A DNA stretch of 24,006 nt, from NCBI GenBank assembly GCA_037176905.1, contig JBBBWG010008613.1, positions 1 through 24,006 of the forward strand. The letters run 5' to 3'. This DNA comes from Azolla pinnata (taxonomy: Eukaryota; Streptophyta; Polypodiopsida; Salviniales; Salviniaceae). The stretch's first letter is position 1. Every line of letters starts with the position of its first letter. A program made the translations under genes and the position numbers. Below, piece by piece: positions 9,549-17,377 of the stretch. The notes under the pieces are model-generated. The model did no database searches. It had not been told where the DNA came from and worked only from the letters and a program-made list of their open reading frames with translations.

Positions 9549-9872
9549 TAAAAAACGATCGGCATTTTCGTTAGAGAATGTTAAGCCTTCAACTTCAAAT
9601 GCATACGTCATCAACCTTAACCACTCGGCCAAAGTGACGTTGATTTTAGGTGATCTATAAAAACATTCTATATGGTTTACTCCATGGGAACGTGACCACA
9701 AGTACGACATGCATACTAGTGTCGGTAATGGTGTAGCGCAAGGTTCCGGCTAGCTTACTAGATAAAGTAGCCGCATTGTGTGGAATGGTGATGACATTCA
9801 CGAAGAGAAAAAACAATCGGCATTTTCGTTAGGGAATGGTAAACCTCAAACTTTAAATGCATACGTCATCAA
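9549..9872 (+). repeat. pair of ~65-bp direct repeats (9549-9614 and 9809-9872)
   Basis: Both copies read AAAAAAC(G/A)ATCGGCATTTTCG, then TTAG(A/G)GAATG and AAATGCATACGTCATCAAC, with a few substitutions and a small indel between them. The 194-bp interval contains no recognisable gene. The left copy ends exactly where the tRNA-Ser 5' fragment begins, and the right copy ends shortly before the 60-bp duplication. Confidence 0.7.
9615..9638 (-). pseudogene. 5' fragment of a tRNA-Ser gene (acceptor strand and D-arm)
   Basis: Read on the minus strand from 9638: GTCACTT, then TGGCCGAGTGGTTAAGG. This matches the first 24 bases of plant tRNA-Ser, including the A box. The sequence then diverges. The acceptor strand GTCACTT pairs with AGGTGAC of the 3' fragment at 10745-10798 (seven pairs, one G-T), suggesting both come from one ancestral gene. 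The 3' fragment lies on its 5' side, so the order is permuted. No complete cloverleaf can be transcribed from this locus. Confidence 0.55.
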
Positions 9873-9890
9873 CATTTCATTTGCACCGTC

Positions 9891-10008
9891 ACAATAAAAA
9901 GTTAGGGAGCCTTCCTTGAACCAGACAATCTTCACGCTCTAGGGTGACGTACAATAAAAAGTTAGGGAGCCTTCCTTGAACCAGACAATCTTCACGCTCT
10001 AGGGTGAC
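9891..10008 (+). repeat. near-perfect tandem duplication of 60 bp
   Basis: Two adjacent copies (9891-9950 and 9951-10008) begin ACAATAAAAAGTTAGGGAGC and end CTCTAGGGTGAC. They are identical over 58 bases, unlike the heavily diverged repeats around them. This indicates a very recent slippage event or an assembly duplication. Confidence 0.95.
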
Positions 10009-10744
10009 ATTCTAGAGCATAAAACCGTCGGCCAACTAAACTCTTGAATTTGCTTAGGGCGCAAGCGTTTGATTTTAAATTTGAAAGCTTGAACTCTAGC
10101 TGCATGTGAGATCTTGATGCTAAGACCTCAAAATCAATCAAGCTTTCCGTGAAACCGTAACCCGTAAGTCTCTCTCCCTCCTCGTGGCAGCAGCAGAACC
10201 AAGAATAAGTCTCCCATTCTTCTTTATTTTGCTCATCTTCTTGTCTTGTAGTGCTATGCGGACTTGACCTCTCCATCGTGCCGCTATCGTTGCAATGTTC
10301 GCATTGCATCCATGCTTGCGGTGATCCTAGTGGTGGAACAATAGTTGCGCCGCATGGTGGCGGTGACGGTCAAGAGATTGAGCAGCAATATCGGTAGTAT
10401 AGATGCTGACAACAGATGAAGCCGCGGTAACACCGTTGTGCCACACAACGAACAAGATGCGAAAGAAAAGAAGGCTGCAAACAAGTGCTTGGGCCGATCA
10501 CTTATGCCAGGGACACCCACCATACAAAAATATCTTTTCTCGTTGCGAACAATTGACCAGAACATTTATTTGTCGAAAAGCTCTTGCAACAATGCTTGCT
10601 AGTGTGACTCGTAACATTAATCTCCATTCTATTTTTACGAAAATTGTGAGTGTGTGAGACAACCCCTTGTTTATCGACGATGTCACTCGAAATTCAAACC
10701 ACCTTTTTCCCTTAAATCTATAGAACCACCTCGACATTCTCCGC
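10009..10744. other. unannotated stretch, no gene supported
   Basis: Unique-looking sequence of mixed composition. The longest open frames (minus 9992-10309, minus 10284-10565, plus 10403-10657) overlap each other, have no recognisable domain and start arbitrarily. One of them runs into the 60-bp duplication. No tRNA, rRNA or clear repeat was seen. It forms most of the interval between the two tRNA-Ser fragments. Confidence 0.5.
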
Positions 10745-10798
10745 CGTCACCTAAGAGATTCAAACTCTCTCAGGGGAACCCCATGTTTAGCAGGCACA
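10745..10798 (-). pseudogene. 3' fragment of a tRNA-Ser(GCU)-like gene
   Basis: Read on the minus strand from 10798: TGTGCCTGCTAAACATGGGG, then a variable arm (GGGGTTCCCC), a T-arm with GAGAGTTTGAATCTCT, and the acceptor strand AGGTGAC with discriminator G. This corresponds to the anticodon arm (anticodon GCT), long variable arm, T-arm and 3' acceptor of plant tRNA-Ser(GCU). The D-arm half is absent here and is replaced by a tRNA-Arg-like 5' half, making a chimera. It is not expected to fold as a functional tRNA. Confidence 0.65.
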
Positions 10799-10847
10799 AA
10801 ATCTCTGGTTTTATAGACCAGCGCCGTGTCCATTGGGCCACAGGAAC
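10799..10847 (-). pseudogene. 5' fragment of a tRNA-Arg-like unit joined to the tRNA-Ser fragment
   Basis: Read on the minus strand from 10847: GTTCCTG, then TGGCCCAATGG and the anticodon arm GCTGGTCTATAAAACCAG. This matches the alpha-type tRNA-like units at 11300, 12621 and 13944, but the anticodon position reads ATA where those have ACG. The T-arm and 3' acceptor are missing at the junction with the tRNA-Ser piece. It marks the truncated left edge of the higher-order satellite. Confidence 0.65.
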
Positions 10848-11299
10848 ACTCAAAATAATCAATAAGTGTAGCTGAATGCTTTTGAATGTTGGATCTATGG
10901 TCTGGATTGATCTTGAAGTAGATATTTTTAAAGCTCGAAATAAAAGAATATATTTATTCTATGTTTTTATCTAATCACAAAGATCTACACATGAAAAATA
11001 AATTGCACTTAACTAGGTTTTTCCTCTTAAACCGACGCCTTCTTCATTAAATTTTGAATTTTGAAGCTCTGGCCTAGATTGATGTTGAAGTAAATATTTT
11101 AAAATTTTGAAATAGAACAATGTATTCATTTGATGTGTTTACTTAATGGCAAAGTTCTACCAATGAGAAAAATTGCAGTTAACGAGGTCTTCTTATATGT
11201 CGAGAGTTTAGTAATGACTTTATAACACATTGAGTACTTGGGCGTCTTTGCTGAAGTTTTCCGTTATAAGTCCTTTGTCATCGACATGTCCAATATATT

Positions 11300-11371
11300 G
11301 ATCGTACTAGAGATCCAATCTAGAATCTCTGGTTTCGTAGACCAACACCTTTTCCATTGGCCAACAGGACC
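11300..11371 (-). pseudogene. alpha-1 tRNA-Arg(ACG)-like unit
   Basis: A 72-base cloverleaf-like segment. The acceptor strand GGTCCTG faces a 3' strand TACGATC with 6 of 7 pairs including G-T. The anticodon arm TTGGT-CTACGAA-ACCAG gives anticodon ACG, and the T-arm CTAGA/TCTAG is present. The D-loop has lost one C of TGGCCCAATGG and the B box is altered (TTGGATC). There is no 3' T-run for Pol III termination. The head resembles plant tRNA-Arg. Confidence 0.6.
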
Positions 11372-11652
11372 ACTCAAAATAACTAATAAACGTAGCTGAA
11401 TCCGAACTATGGTCTAGACTGATCTTGAAGTAGATATTTTTAAAGCTCGAAATAAAATATTATAATTATTCGATGTTTTACTTAATCATAAAGATCTACA
11501 AATGAAAAGCAAATTGCACTTAACTAGGTCTTTCTTCTTATATCTTGAGAGGTTCATACTGACTTTGTAAGAAATTGACTAGATTTAAGATCTAAGTCGT
11601 TGGTTAATTTTCTCATTTGTAATTCCTTGGTCGTCGACGCGTACAATATATT

Positions 11653-11712
11653 GATCCTATTAGGGATCAAACCTAGAATCTTTGGCTTCGTAGACCAACG
11701 CCTTATCCATTG
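11653..11712 (-). pseudogene. beta-1 tRNA-Arg-like unit, 5' acceptor missing
   Basis: Retains CAATGGATAAGGCGTTGGTC, the anticodon loop with ACG, and a T-arm CTAGG-TTTGATC-CCTAA. The first nine or so bases of the tRNA, including the 5' acceptor strand, are replaced by AT-rich monomer sequence. Confidence 0.55.
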
Positions 11713-11948
11713 AAAATAATCAATATATGTACATTTCTGCTTTTGGATTTTCGAGCTACGGTCTGGATTATTCTTGAAGTAAACCTTTCTAAATCTCGAA
11801 ATAAAAGCATACATTAATTTGATGTTTTTACGTAATCGCACAGCTCTACCAATGTAAAAAATTACACTTAACGAGGTATTGCTTCTTCTATCTCGAGACT
11901 TTAATAGTGACTTTGTAACACATTGATCGTGGACATGCACAATATATT

Positions 11949-12020
11949 GATTTTACTAGGAATCGAACCTACAATCTCTGGTTTCGTAGACGTTCTCATG
12001 CCTTATCCATTGTCCACACC
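11949..12020 (-). pseudogene. gamma-1 tRNA-like unit with disrupted anticodon stem
   Basis: Retains TGGACAATGGATAAGGC, loop CTACGAA and an intact B box GGTTCGATTCC. The 5' side of the anticodon stem (GAACGT) no longer pairs with ACCAG, and the acceptor strands do not match. Confidence 0.5.
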
Positions 12021-12306
12021 ACCATTGAAAATAATCAATATATGTTGAATTGCTTTTTAATTTTCGACCCACGCTCTGGATTGAATTTGAAGATTTTCAA
12101 AATCTCCAAATCAAACATTATATTTATTCGATGTTTTTTTCAATGACAAAGCTCTACCAATTAAAAAAATTGCAGTTAACTAGGTCTTTCTTTTTATATC
12201 TCAAGAGTTTAATAGAGACTTTGTAAGACAACGAGTAGATCTAGGATCCGGCTTTGGTGAATTTTCTCTTTTGTAAGTCCTTGGTCGTCGACACGTACAA
12301 TATATT

Positions 12307-12364
12307 GATCCTACTACGGATCGAACCTAAAATCTTTGGTCTCCTAAGCCGATGCCTTATGCAT
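12307..12364 (-). pseudogene. delta-1 tRNA-like unit with altered anticodon loop
   Basis: Retains ATAAGGCATCGGC, a good B box GGTTCGATCC and 3' strand TAGGATC. The anticodon loop reads TTAGGAG in place of CTACGAA, and the 5' acceptor half is missing. Confidence 0.5.
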
Positions 12365-12620
12365 TTATTTTGAATTCTGAAGCTTTGGTCTAGATTGATG
12401 TTGAAGTAAATATTTTAAAATTTCAAAATAGAACAATATATTCATATGATGTGTTTACTTAATGACAAAGTTCTACCAATGAGAAAAATTGCAGGTAACG
12501 AGGTCTTCCTTCTTATATCTCGAGAGTTTAGTAATGACTTTATAACACATTGAGTAATTGGGCGTCTTTGGTGAAGTTTCTCTATCATAAGTCCTTTGTC
12601 ATGGACGTGTCCAATATATT

Positions 12621-12692
12621 GATCGTACTAGAGATCCAACCTAGAATTTCTGGTTTCGTAGACCAACACCTTGTCCATTGGGCCACAGGACC
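12621..12692 (-). pseudogene. alpha-2 tRNA-Arg(ACG)-like unit
   Basis: The same 72-base organisation as alpha-1. The D-arm TGGCCCAATGGACAAGG is complete, the anticodon loop CTACGAA is intact, the acceptor pairs at 6 of 7 positions, and the B box is changed to GGTTGGATCTC. This is the best-preserved D-arm of the alpha series. Confidence 0.6.
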
Positions 12693-12974
12693 ACTCTAGA
12701 TAACTAATAACCGTAACCGAATCCAAGCTATGGTCCGGATTGATATTGAAGTAGATATTTTTAAAGATCGAAATAAAATAATATATTTATTCGATCTTTT
12801 GACTTAATCACCAAGATCCACAAATGAAAAACAAATTGCACTTAACTAGGTCTTTTTTCTTATCTCTCGAGAGGTTCGTATTGACTTTCTAAGACATTAA
12901 CTAGATTTAAGATCTAAGATGTTGTTTAATTTTCTCATTTGTAAGTCCATGGTCGTCGACGCGTACAATATATT

Positions 12975-13034
12975 GATCCTACTAGGGATCAAACCTAGAA
13001 TCTTTGGCTTCGTAGACCAACGCCTTATCCATTG
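12975..13034 (-). pseudogene. beta-2 tRNA-Arg-like unit
   Basis: Nearly identical to beta-1, with a restored T-stem pairing (CTAGG/CCTAG) and 3' strand TAGGATC. It is truncated at the same 5' position as beta-1, so the truncation predates amplification of the higher-order unit. Confidence 0.55.
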
Positions 13035-13270
13035 AAAATAATCAATATATGTACATTTCTGCTTTTGGATTTTCGAGCTACGGTCTGGATTGATGTTGAA
13101 GTAAACATTTTTAAATCTCGAAATAAAAGCATACATTAATTTGATGTTTTTACTTAATCACACAGCTCTACCAATGGAAAAAACTACACTTAACGAGGTA
13201 TTGCTTCTTCAATCTCGAGAGTTTAATAGTGACTTTGTAACACATTGATCGTCGACATGCACAATATATT

Positions 13271-13342
13271 GATTTTAGTAGGAATCGAACCTACAATCTC
13301 TAGTTTCGTAGACGTTCTGATGCCTTTTCCATTGTCCACACC
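13271..13342 (-). pseudogene. gamma-2 tRNA-like unit
   Basis: Same structure as gamma-1: intact B box, anticodon loop CTACGAA and a mismatched anticodon stem. Confidence 0.5.
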
Positions 13343-13628
13343 ACCATTGAAAATAATCAATATATGTTGAATTTCTTTTTAATTTTCGACCCACGCTCTG
13401 GATTGAATTTGTAGATTTTCAAAATCTCCAAATCAAACAATATATTTATTTGATATTTTTTTTAATGAAAAAGCTCTACCAATTAAAAAAATTGCAGTTA
13501 ACTAGGCCTTTCTTTTTATATCTCGAGAGTTTAATAGAGACTTTGTAAGACAACGAGTAGATCTAGGATCAGGCTTTCGTGAATTTTCTCTTTTGTAAGT
13601 CCTTAGTCGTCGACACGTACAATATATT

Positions 13629-13687
13629 GATCGTACTAGGGATCGAACCTAAAATCTTTGGTCTCCTAAGCCGATGCTTTATGCATT
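13629..13687 (-). pseudogene. delta-2 tRNA-like unit
   Basis: Same altered anticodon loop TTAGGAG as delta-1, B box GGTTCGATCCC, and the 5' acceptor half missing. Confidence 0.5.
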
Positions 13688-13943
13688 AAATTTTGAATTT
13701 TGAAGCTCTGGTCTAGATTGATGTTGAAGTAAATATTTTAAAATTTCGAAATAGAACAATATATTCATTTGATGTGTTTACTTAATGACAAAGTTCTACC
13801 AATGAGAAAAATTGCAGTTAACGAGGTCTTCCTTCTTATATCTCGAGAGTTTATCAATGACTTTATAACACATTGAGTACTTGGGAATCTTTGGTGAATT
13901 TGCTCCGTTATAAGTCCTTTGTCATCGACGTGTCCAGTATATT

Positions 13944-14015
13944 GATCGTACTAGAGATCCAACCTAGAATATCTGGTTTCGTAGACCAACACCCTGTCCA
14001 TAGGGCCACAGGACC
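13944..14015 (-). pseudogene. alpha-3 tRNA-Arg(ACG)-like unit
   Basis: 72 bases with acceptor strands GGTCCTG and TACGATC, anticodon loop CTACGAA with stem TTGGT/ACCAG, T-arm CTAGG/TCTAG with one wobble pair, and an altered B box. One base of the D-loop differs from alpha-2. Confidence 0.6.
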
Positions 14016-14297
14016 ACTCATAATAATTAATAACCGTAGCTGAATCCAAGCTATGGTCTAGATTGATCTTGAAGTAGATATTTTTAAGGCTCGAAATAAA
14101 ATAATATATTTATTTGATCTTTTCACTTAATCACAAAGATCTACAAATGAAAAACAATTTGAACTTAACTAGGTCGTTCTTCCTATATCTCGAGAGGTTC
14201 ATACTGACATTCTAAGACATTGACTAGGTTTAAGATCTAAGCCGTTCGTTGATTTTCTCATTTGTAAGTCCTTGGTCGTCGACGCGTACAATATATT

Positions 14298-14357
14298 GAT
14301 CCTACTAGGGATCAAACCTAGAATCTTTGTCTTCGTAGACCAACACCTTATCCATTG
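14298..14357 (-). pseudogene. beta-3 tRNA-Arg-like unit
   Basis: Same 5' truncation as beta-1 and beta-2. The anticodon loop with ACG and the T-arm are retained. Confidence 0.55.
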
Positions 14358-14593
14358 ATAATAATCAATATATGTACATTTCTGCTTTTGGATTTTCGAG
14401 CTACGGTGTGGATTGATCTTGAAGTAAACATTTTTAAATCTCGAAATAAAAGCATACATTAATTTAATGTTTTTACTTAATCACACAACTCTACCAATCG
14501 AAAAAATTACACTTAACGAGGTATTGCTTCTTCTATCTCGAGAGTTTAATAGTGACTTTGTAACACATTGATCGTCAACATGCACAATATATT

Positions 14594-14664
14594 GATTTTA
14601 TAGGATTCGAACCTACAATCTCTGGTTTCGTAGACACAGCGGTGCCTTATCCATTGTCCACACG
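14594..14664 (-). pseudogene. gamma-3 tRNA-like unit
   Basis: B box GGTTCGAATCC and loop CTACGAA are retained. The D-arm side has drifted further (ACCGCTGTG in place of the gamma-1 sequence) and one base near the 3' end is deleted. Confidence 0.45.
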
Positions 14665-14950
14665 ACCATTGAAAATAATCAATATATGTTGAATTTCTTT
14701 ATAATTTTTGACCCACGCTCTGGGTTGAATTTGTAGATTTTCAGAATCTCCAAATCAAAGAATATATTTATTTGATGTTCTTTTTAATGACAAAGCTCTA
14801 CCAATTAGAAAAATTGCAGTTAACTAGGTCTTTCTTTTTATATCTTGAGAGTTTAATAGTGACTTTGTAAGACAACGAGTAGATCTAGGATCAGGCTTTG
14901 GTGAATTTTCTCTTTTGTAAGTCCTTGGTCGTCGACACGTACAAGATATT

Positions 14951-15004
14951 GATCCTACTTCGGATCAAACCTAAAATCTTTGTTCTCCTAAGCCGATGCC
15001 TTAT
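14951..15004 (-). pseudogene. delta-3 tRNA-like unit
   Basis: Loop TTAGGAG as in the other delta units, B-box region GGTTTGATCC, and a 5' end even shorter than delta-1. Last unit of the array. Confidence 0.45.
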
Positions 15005-15162
15005 TTGAATTTTGAAGCTCAGGTCTAGATTGATCTTAAAGTAAATATTTTAAAATCTCGAAATAGAAGAATATATTCATTTTATGTTTTTAGTTAATGA
15101 GAAAGTTCTACCAATGAGAAAAATTGCACTTAACGAGGTCTTCCTTCTTATATCTCGAGTGT

Positions 15163-15522
15163 TGCCGCAATTTTGCCGCTAGTGTTGCCGCAATTTTGCC
15201 GTGAGGTTTGCTGCCAGCTTGCCATGAGTTTTGTTGGACCTTTACTGCGACTATTATTGGACATTTGCTGCATCTATTGCTGCAATTTTGCCGCGTGTGT
15301 TGCTGAACTGTTTGCGCGACTATTGCTAGGCATTTGCTGCATCTAATGCTGCAATTTTGCCACTACTTTTGTTCCAAATTTATCGTGACTATTGTTGGAC
15401 ATTTGCTACTTCTATTGATGTAATTTTGCTGCTAGTTTTGCTGCAAATTCGCCGCGACTATTATTGGACATTTGCTGCATCTGTTGCAACAAATTTGCAT
15501 CGATTTAGCTGGAAAGTAGATG
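15163..15522 (+). repeat. TTGCCGC-type repeats with a 69-bp minisatellite
   Basis: The left part alternates GTTGCCGCAAT and TTTGCCGCTAG-like units of 11-12 bp. From 15247 the block GCGACTATT(A/G)TTGGACATTTGCTGC recurs at 15247, 15316, 15385 and 15454, exactly 69 bp apart, so four larger units have formed from the short repeats. The small plus-strand frame at 15357-15569 is a product of the repeat and not a gene. Confidence 0.85.
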
Positions 15523-15749
15523 TGATTTTCATGGAAATTATACGCTTATTTTCGCTTAATATTTTGTGATAGAGTGCTAGATTTATCGATAATTAGCGAT
15601 ATATTTACAAATATAATTCTATTAGAATTATATTTTAAAAAACTCAAATTACGGATCTGAAATTAAATTTCACCAAATATAAATTTCAATGAGAAAAATT
15701 GAAAATTACAATACAAATCAGGACTATACAAGCTAAACCCAAAAAAACA
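15523..15749. other. AT-rich spacer
   Basis: Strongly AT-rich sequence with no open frame, repeat or RNA gene that I could recognise. On the minus strand it lies just 3' of the stop codon of the unknown pseudogene and may contain its 3' untranslated region. Confidence 0.4.
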
Positions 15750-17308
15750 CTAAGGAGAAGGGTCATATTCACTAGGGTTATTATCATCGTAAATATCTAA
15801 CCCTAGTGTATTATGACCAGGCCCGAGATTGGTGTGGGTCGCCTCGATGTCAGCTAGTGATGATGTGCCGCCTTGCTCAAGGTTCTATAGATCGAATTCT
15901 AAAGCTCGAATTCCTCATCATTCGCTACACCTTCGCCTGCCTCCAAATTCACATTGTTGTCTGGCACTTCCGGCTGTATTCCCAAACCTATAATCAGTTG
16001 GTCATCCGTGATCACTCTAAGAATTCGGAAATACATCCACGACGAGAGGACTCTTGTCATGGATGTAAAGGACGATACTCGTTCTCCGGATATGGCTAGC
16101 GACCAACGACCTCCATCTACACAAAAACATTAAGCTGTTTAAATTATTTATAAAATCAATTAATAATATATTAATTAAGTACTCATTTTTAATTTACTGA
16201 AATACTTACAAACTCGCCCTGAAAGCTGCAGCACCTGATCCGCTACCCCATCTAACTGCAGACCCTAACCTGATCTAGCTCACACGTGCAACGACATGTC
16301 GAGTAGAATGTTCCGATTCCCCTCATACCAAAGCTACCCTCCACTCAGTATCGTGAATGCTCAAGAGCCTCCCACCATCTAATCGTGGCAGTAATCAAGC
16401 TGCCTCCCAGTCTACTACTACCTAAGTAGCTCTCGTGTATCTACTCCAACGGTTCGTGATATGCCTGAGTATCGTTTGACGAAGCCAAAATAAACTCACT
16501 ACTAAGTGCTCGAGCATGGGGTACCAGGTGTGAAATGCAGATATTATCTACTTGATTACCCCATCTTTGTATGTCGAAGGGTCATACACATTTCGAACAT
16601 GTACTATCATGAGCTTGAGGAGATATCGACGCACGCCTCAACCTAAGTGATCAGTGACAATACCCCCACTATTGTCGAGGGTGTAAAATAATCGGTCGAC
16701 AATGGTTTCACAACCCGCTCGATCGCTGCCAGCAGTGACGACGTGTGTGCTACCATCGACATCATCATCCCCTCCGCAGCAGTCACGACGTCTACATCCA
16801 TGTCCTAAACTATGGGAGGCGGGGATCGCCCGTGCCGGAGACTCAATCTGGTCTAACTCGAGGCAGGGCTCGCTTGACTCAATGAGGCCGAGGCTAATCT
16901 AGGGAATGTCAACAGCGGGGTAGAGCTGGTCCTAGGTCGAGTGAGAGAGGGAGGCATAGTTGGACTCCCTGCAGTGGAGTCCATGGATAGGCGATGGCAC
17001 CGCTGCACCTCATGTCGCATGACAACCCGTGGGTTGTCTCGTGGGGTTGGCCCACCTAGGGGCGTGCTTCAAGCTGTCTGGGGTGTGGTGATTCTAGGAG
17101 TGGCAGCCAAGCTCACATCAAATGACCCTGCCCGACCCCTCATTGGTGGGACTAGAGGTGGACGCCATGCCATATATGGTCCCATCTTCTCTGGTGCTGG
17201 CATACCACCAAAGTTTTGGGTCATCTAATGTTGCCATTCTCTCATGGCAGCATGATAAGTGTGCCACTTAGTATCCAAGGTAGCAGGAATCAGTGATCTA
17301 TCAGCCAT
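15750..17308 (-). pseudogene. decayed gene of unknown family with one clear intron (copy 2)
   Basis: Begins at an ATG at 17308 with an in-frame TAG immediately upstream. It reads MADRSLIPATLDTKWHTYHA, then MREWQH, a TAG where copy 1 has CAG, MTQNFGGMPAPEKMGPYMAW, and on into Pro/Arg/Ser-rich sequence. Several frames are then needed. Coding-like stretches include SSLLAAIERVVKPLSTDY (near 16700) and GLQLDGVADQVLQLSGRV just before the intron. After the intron comes GGRWSLAISGERV. The C-terminus IYDDNNPSEYDPSP ends at a TAG at 15750-15752. I do not recognise the family. The PYMAW segment recalls plant mobile-domain (MAIN/PMD) proteins found in Mutator-like elements, but this is weak. Multiple stops and frame changes show it is dead. 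The upstream region is the telomere-like array. Confidence 0.45.
16117..16209 (-). other. probable spliceosomal intron, 93 bp
   Basis: On the minus strand the exon ends GGCGAGTTT and the intron starts GTAAGTATTTC, is very AT-rich as plant introns are, and ends TTTTTGTGTAG before ATGGAGG. Joining the flanks keeps a readable frame across the junction (GRV, then GGRW). This is direct evidence that the locus derives from a nuclear gene. Confidence 0.6.
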
Positions 17309-17377
17309 CTATCTATATTTTTGAGATAAAATTAAACAAAAACACATAATTAAACAAAGCCCTTTATATTTCAACAA

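Larger units (their letters stand above)
10848..15160 (-). repeat. higher-order satellite: ~1,322-bp unit made of four diverged tRNA-bearing monomers
   Basis: Four tRNA-like monomer types (alpha, beta, gamma, delta), each about 296-358 bp apart, follow in the same order three times. Alpha starts at 11300, 12621 and 13944 (steps 1,321 and 1,323). Beta starts at 11653, 12975 and 14298 (1,322 and 1,323). Monomers of one type resemble each other across units more closely than neighbouring types do, which defines a higher-order repeat. Each monomer body shares blocks such as TTGAAGTAAATATTTTAAAA, TCTACCAATGAGAAAAATTG, CAGTTAACGAGGTCTT, ATATCTCGAGAG and GTCGTCGACNCGTACAATATATTG. Reading frames that recur at about 11554, 12897 and 14199 on the minus strand are shadows of the repeat. 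The left end is a deletion fusing alpha-type to delta-type sequence near 11020. The right end stops at CTCGAG near 15160. Confidence 0.9.

Noticed and set aside
9992..10657. Overlapping frames of 84-105 residues as host genes
   Set aside because: No domain, no plausible start context, mutual overlap on both strands and one frame extending into a recent duplication.
11554..14459. Three similar minus-strand proteins (128, 79 and 86 residues) that look like a gene family
   Set aside because: They lie one higher-order unit apart and overlap the tRNA-like segments, so the similarity is simply that of the satellite.
11300..15004. Functional tRNA-Arg genes
   Set aside because: Every copy has an altered B box, a missing acceptor strand or a broken stem, and none has a T-run terminator. 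They are tRNA-derived relics.
15748..15760. CACTAAGGAG as a second CACTA terminus
   Set aside because: It coincides with the stop codon region of the unknown pseudogene and no subterminal repeats follow on the correct side.
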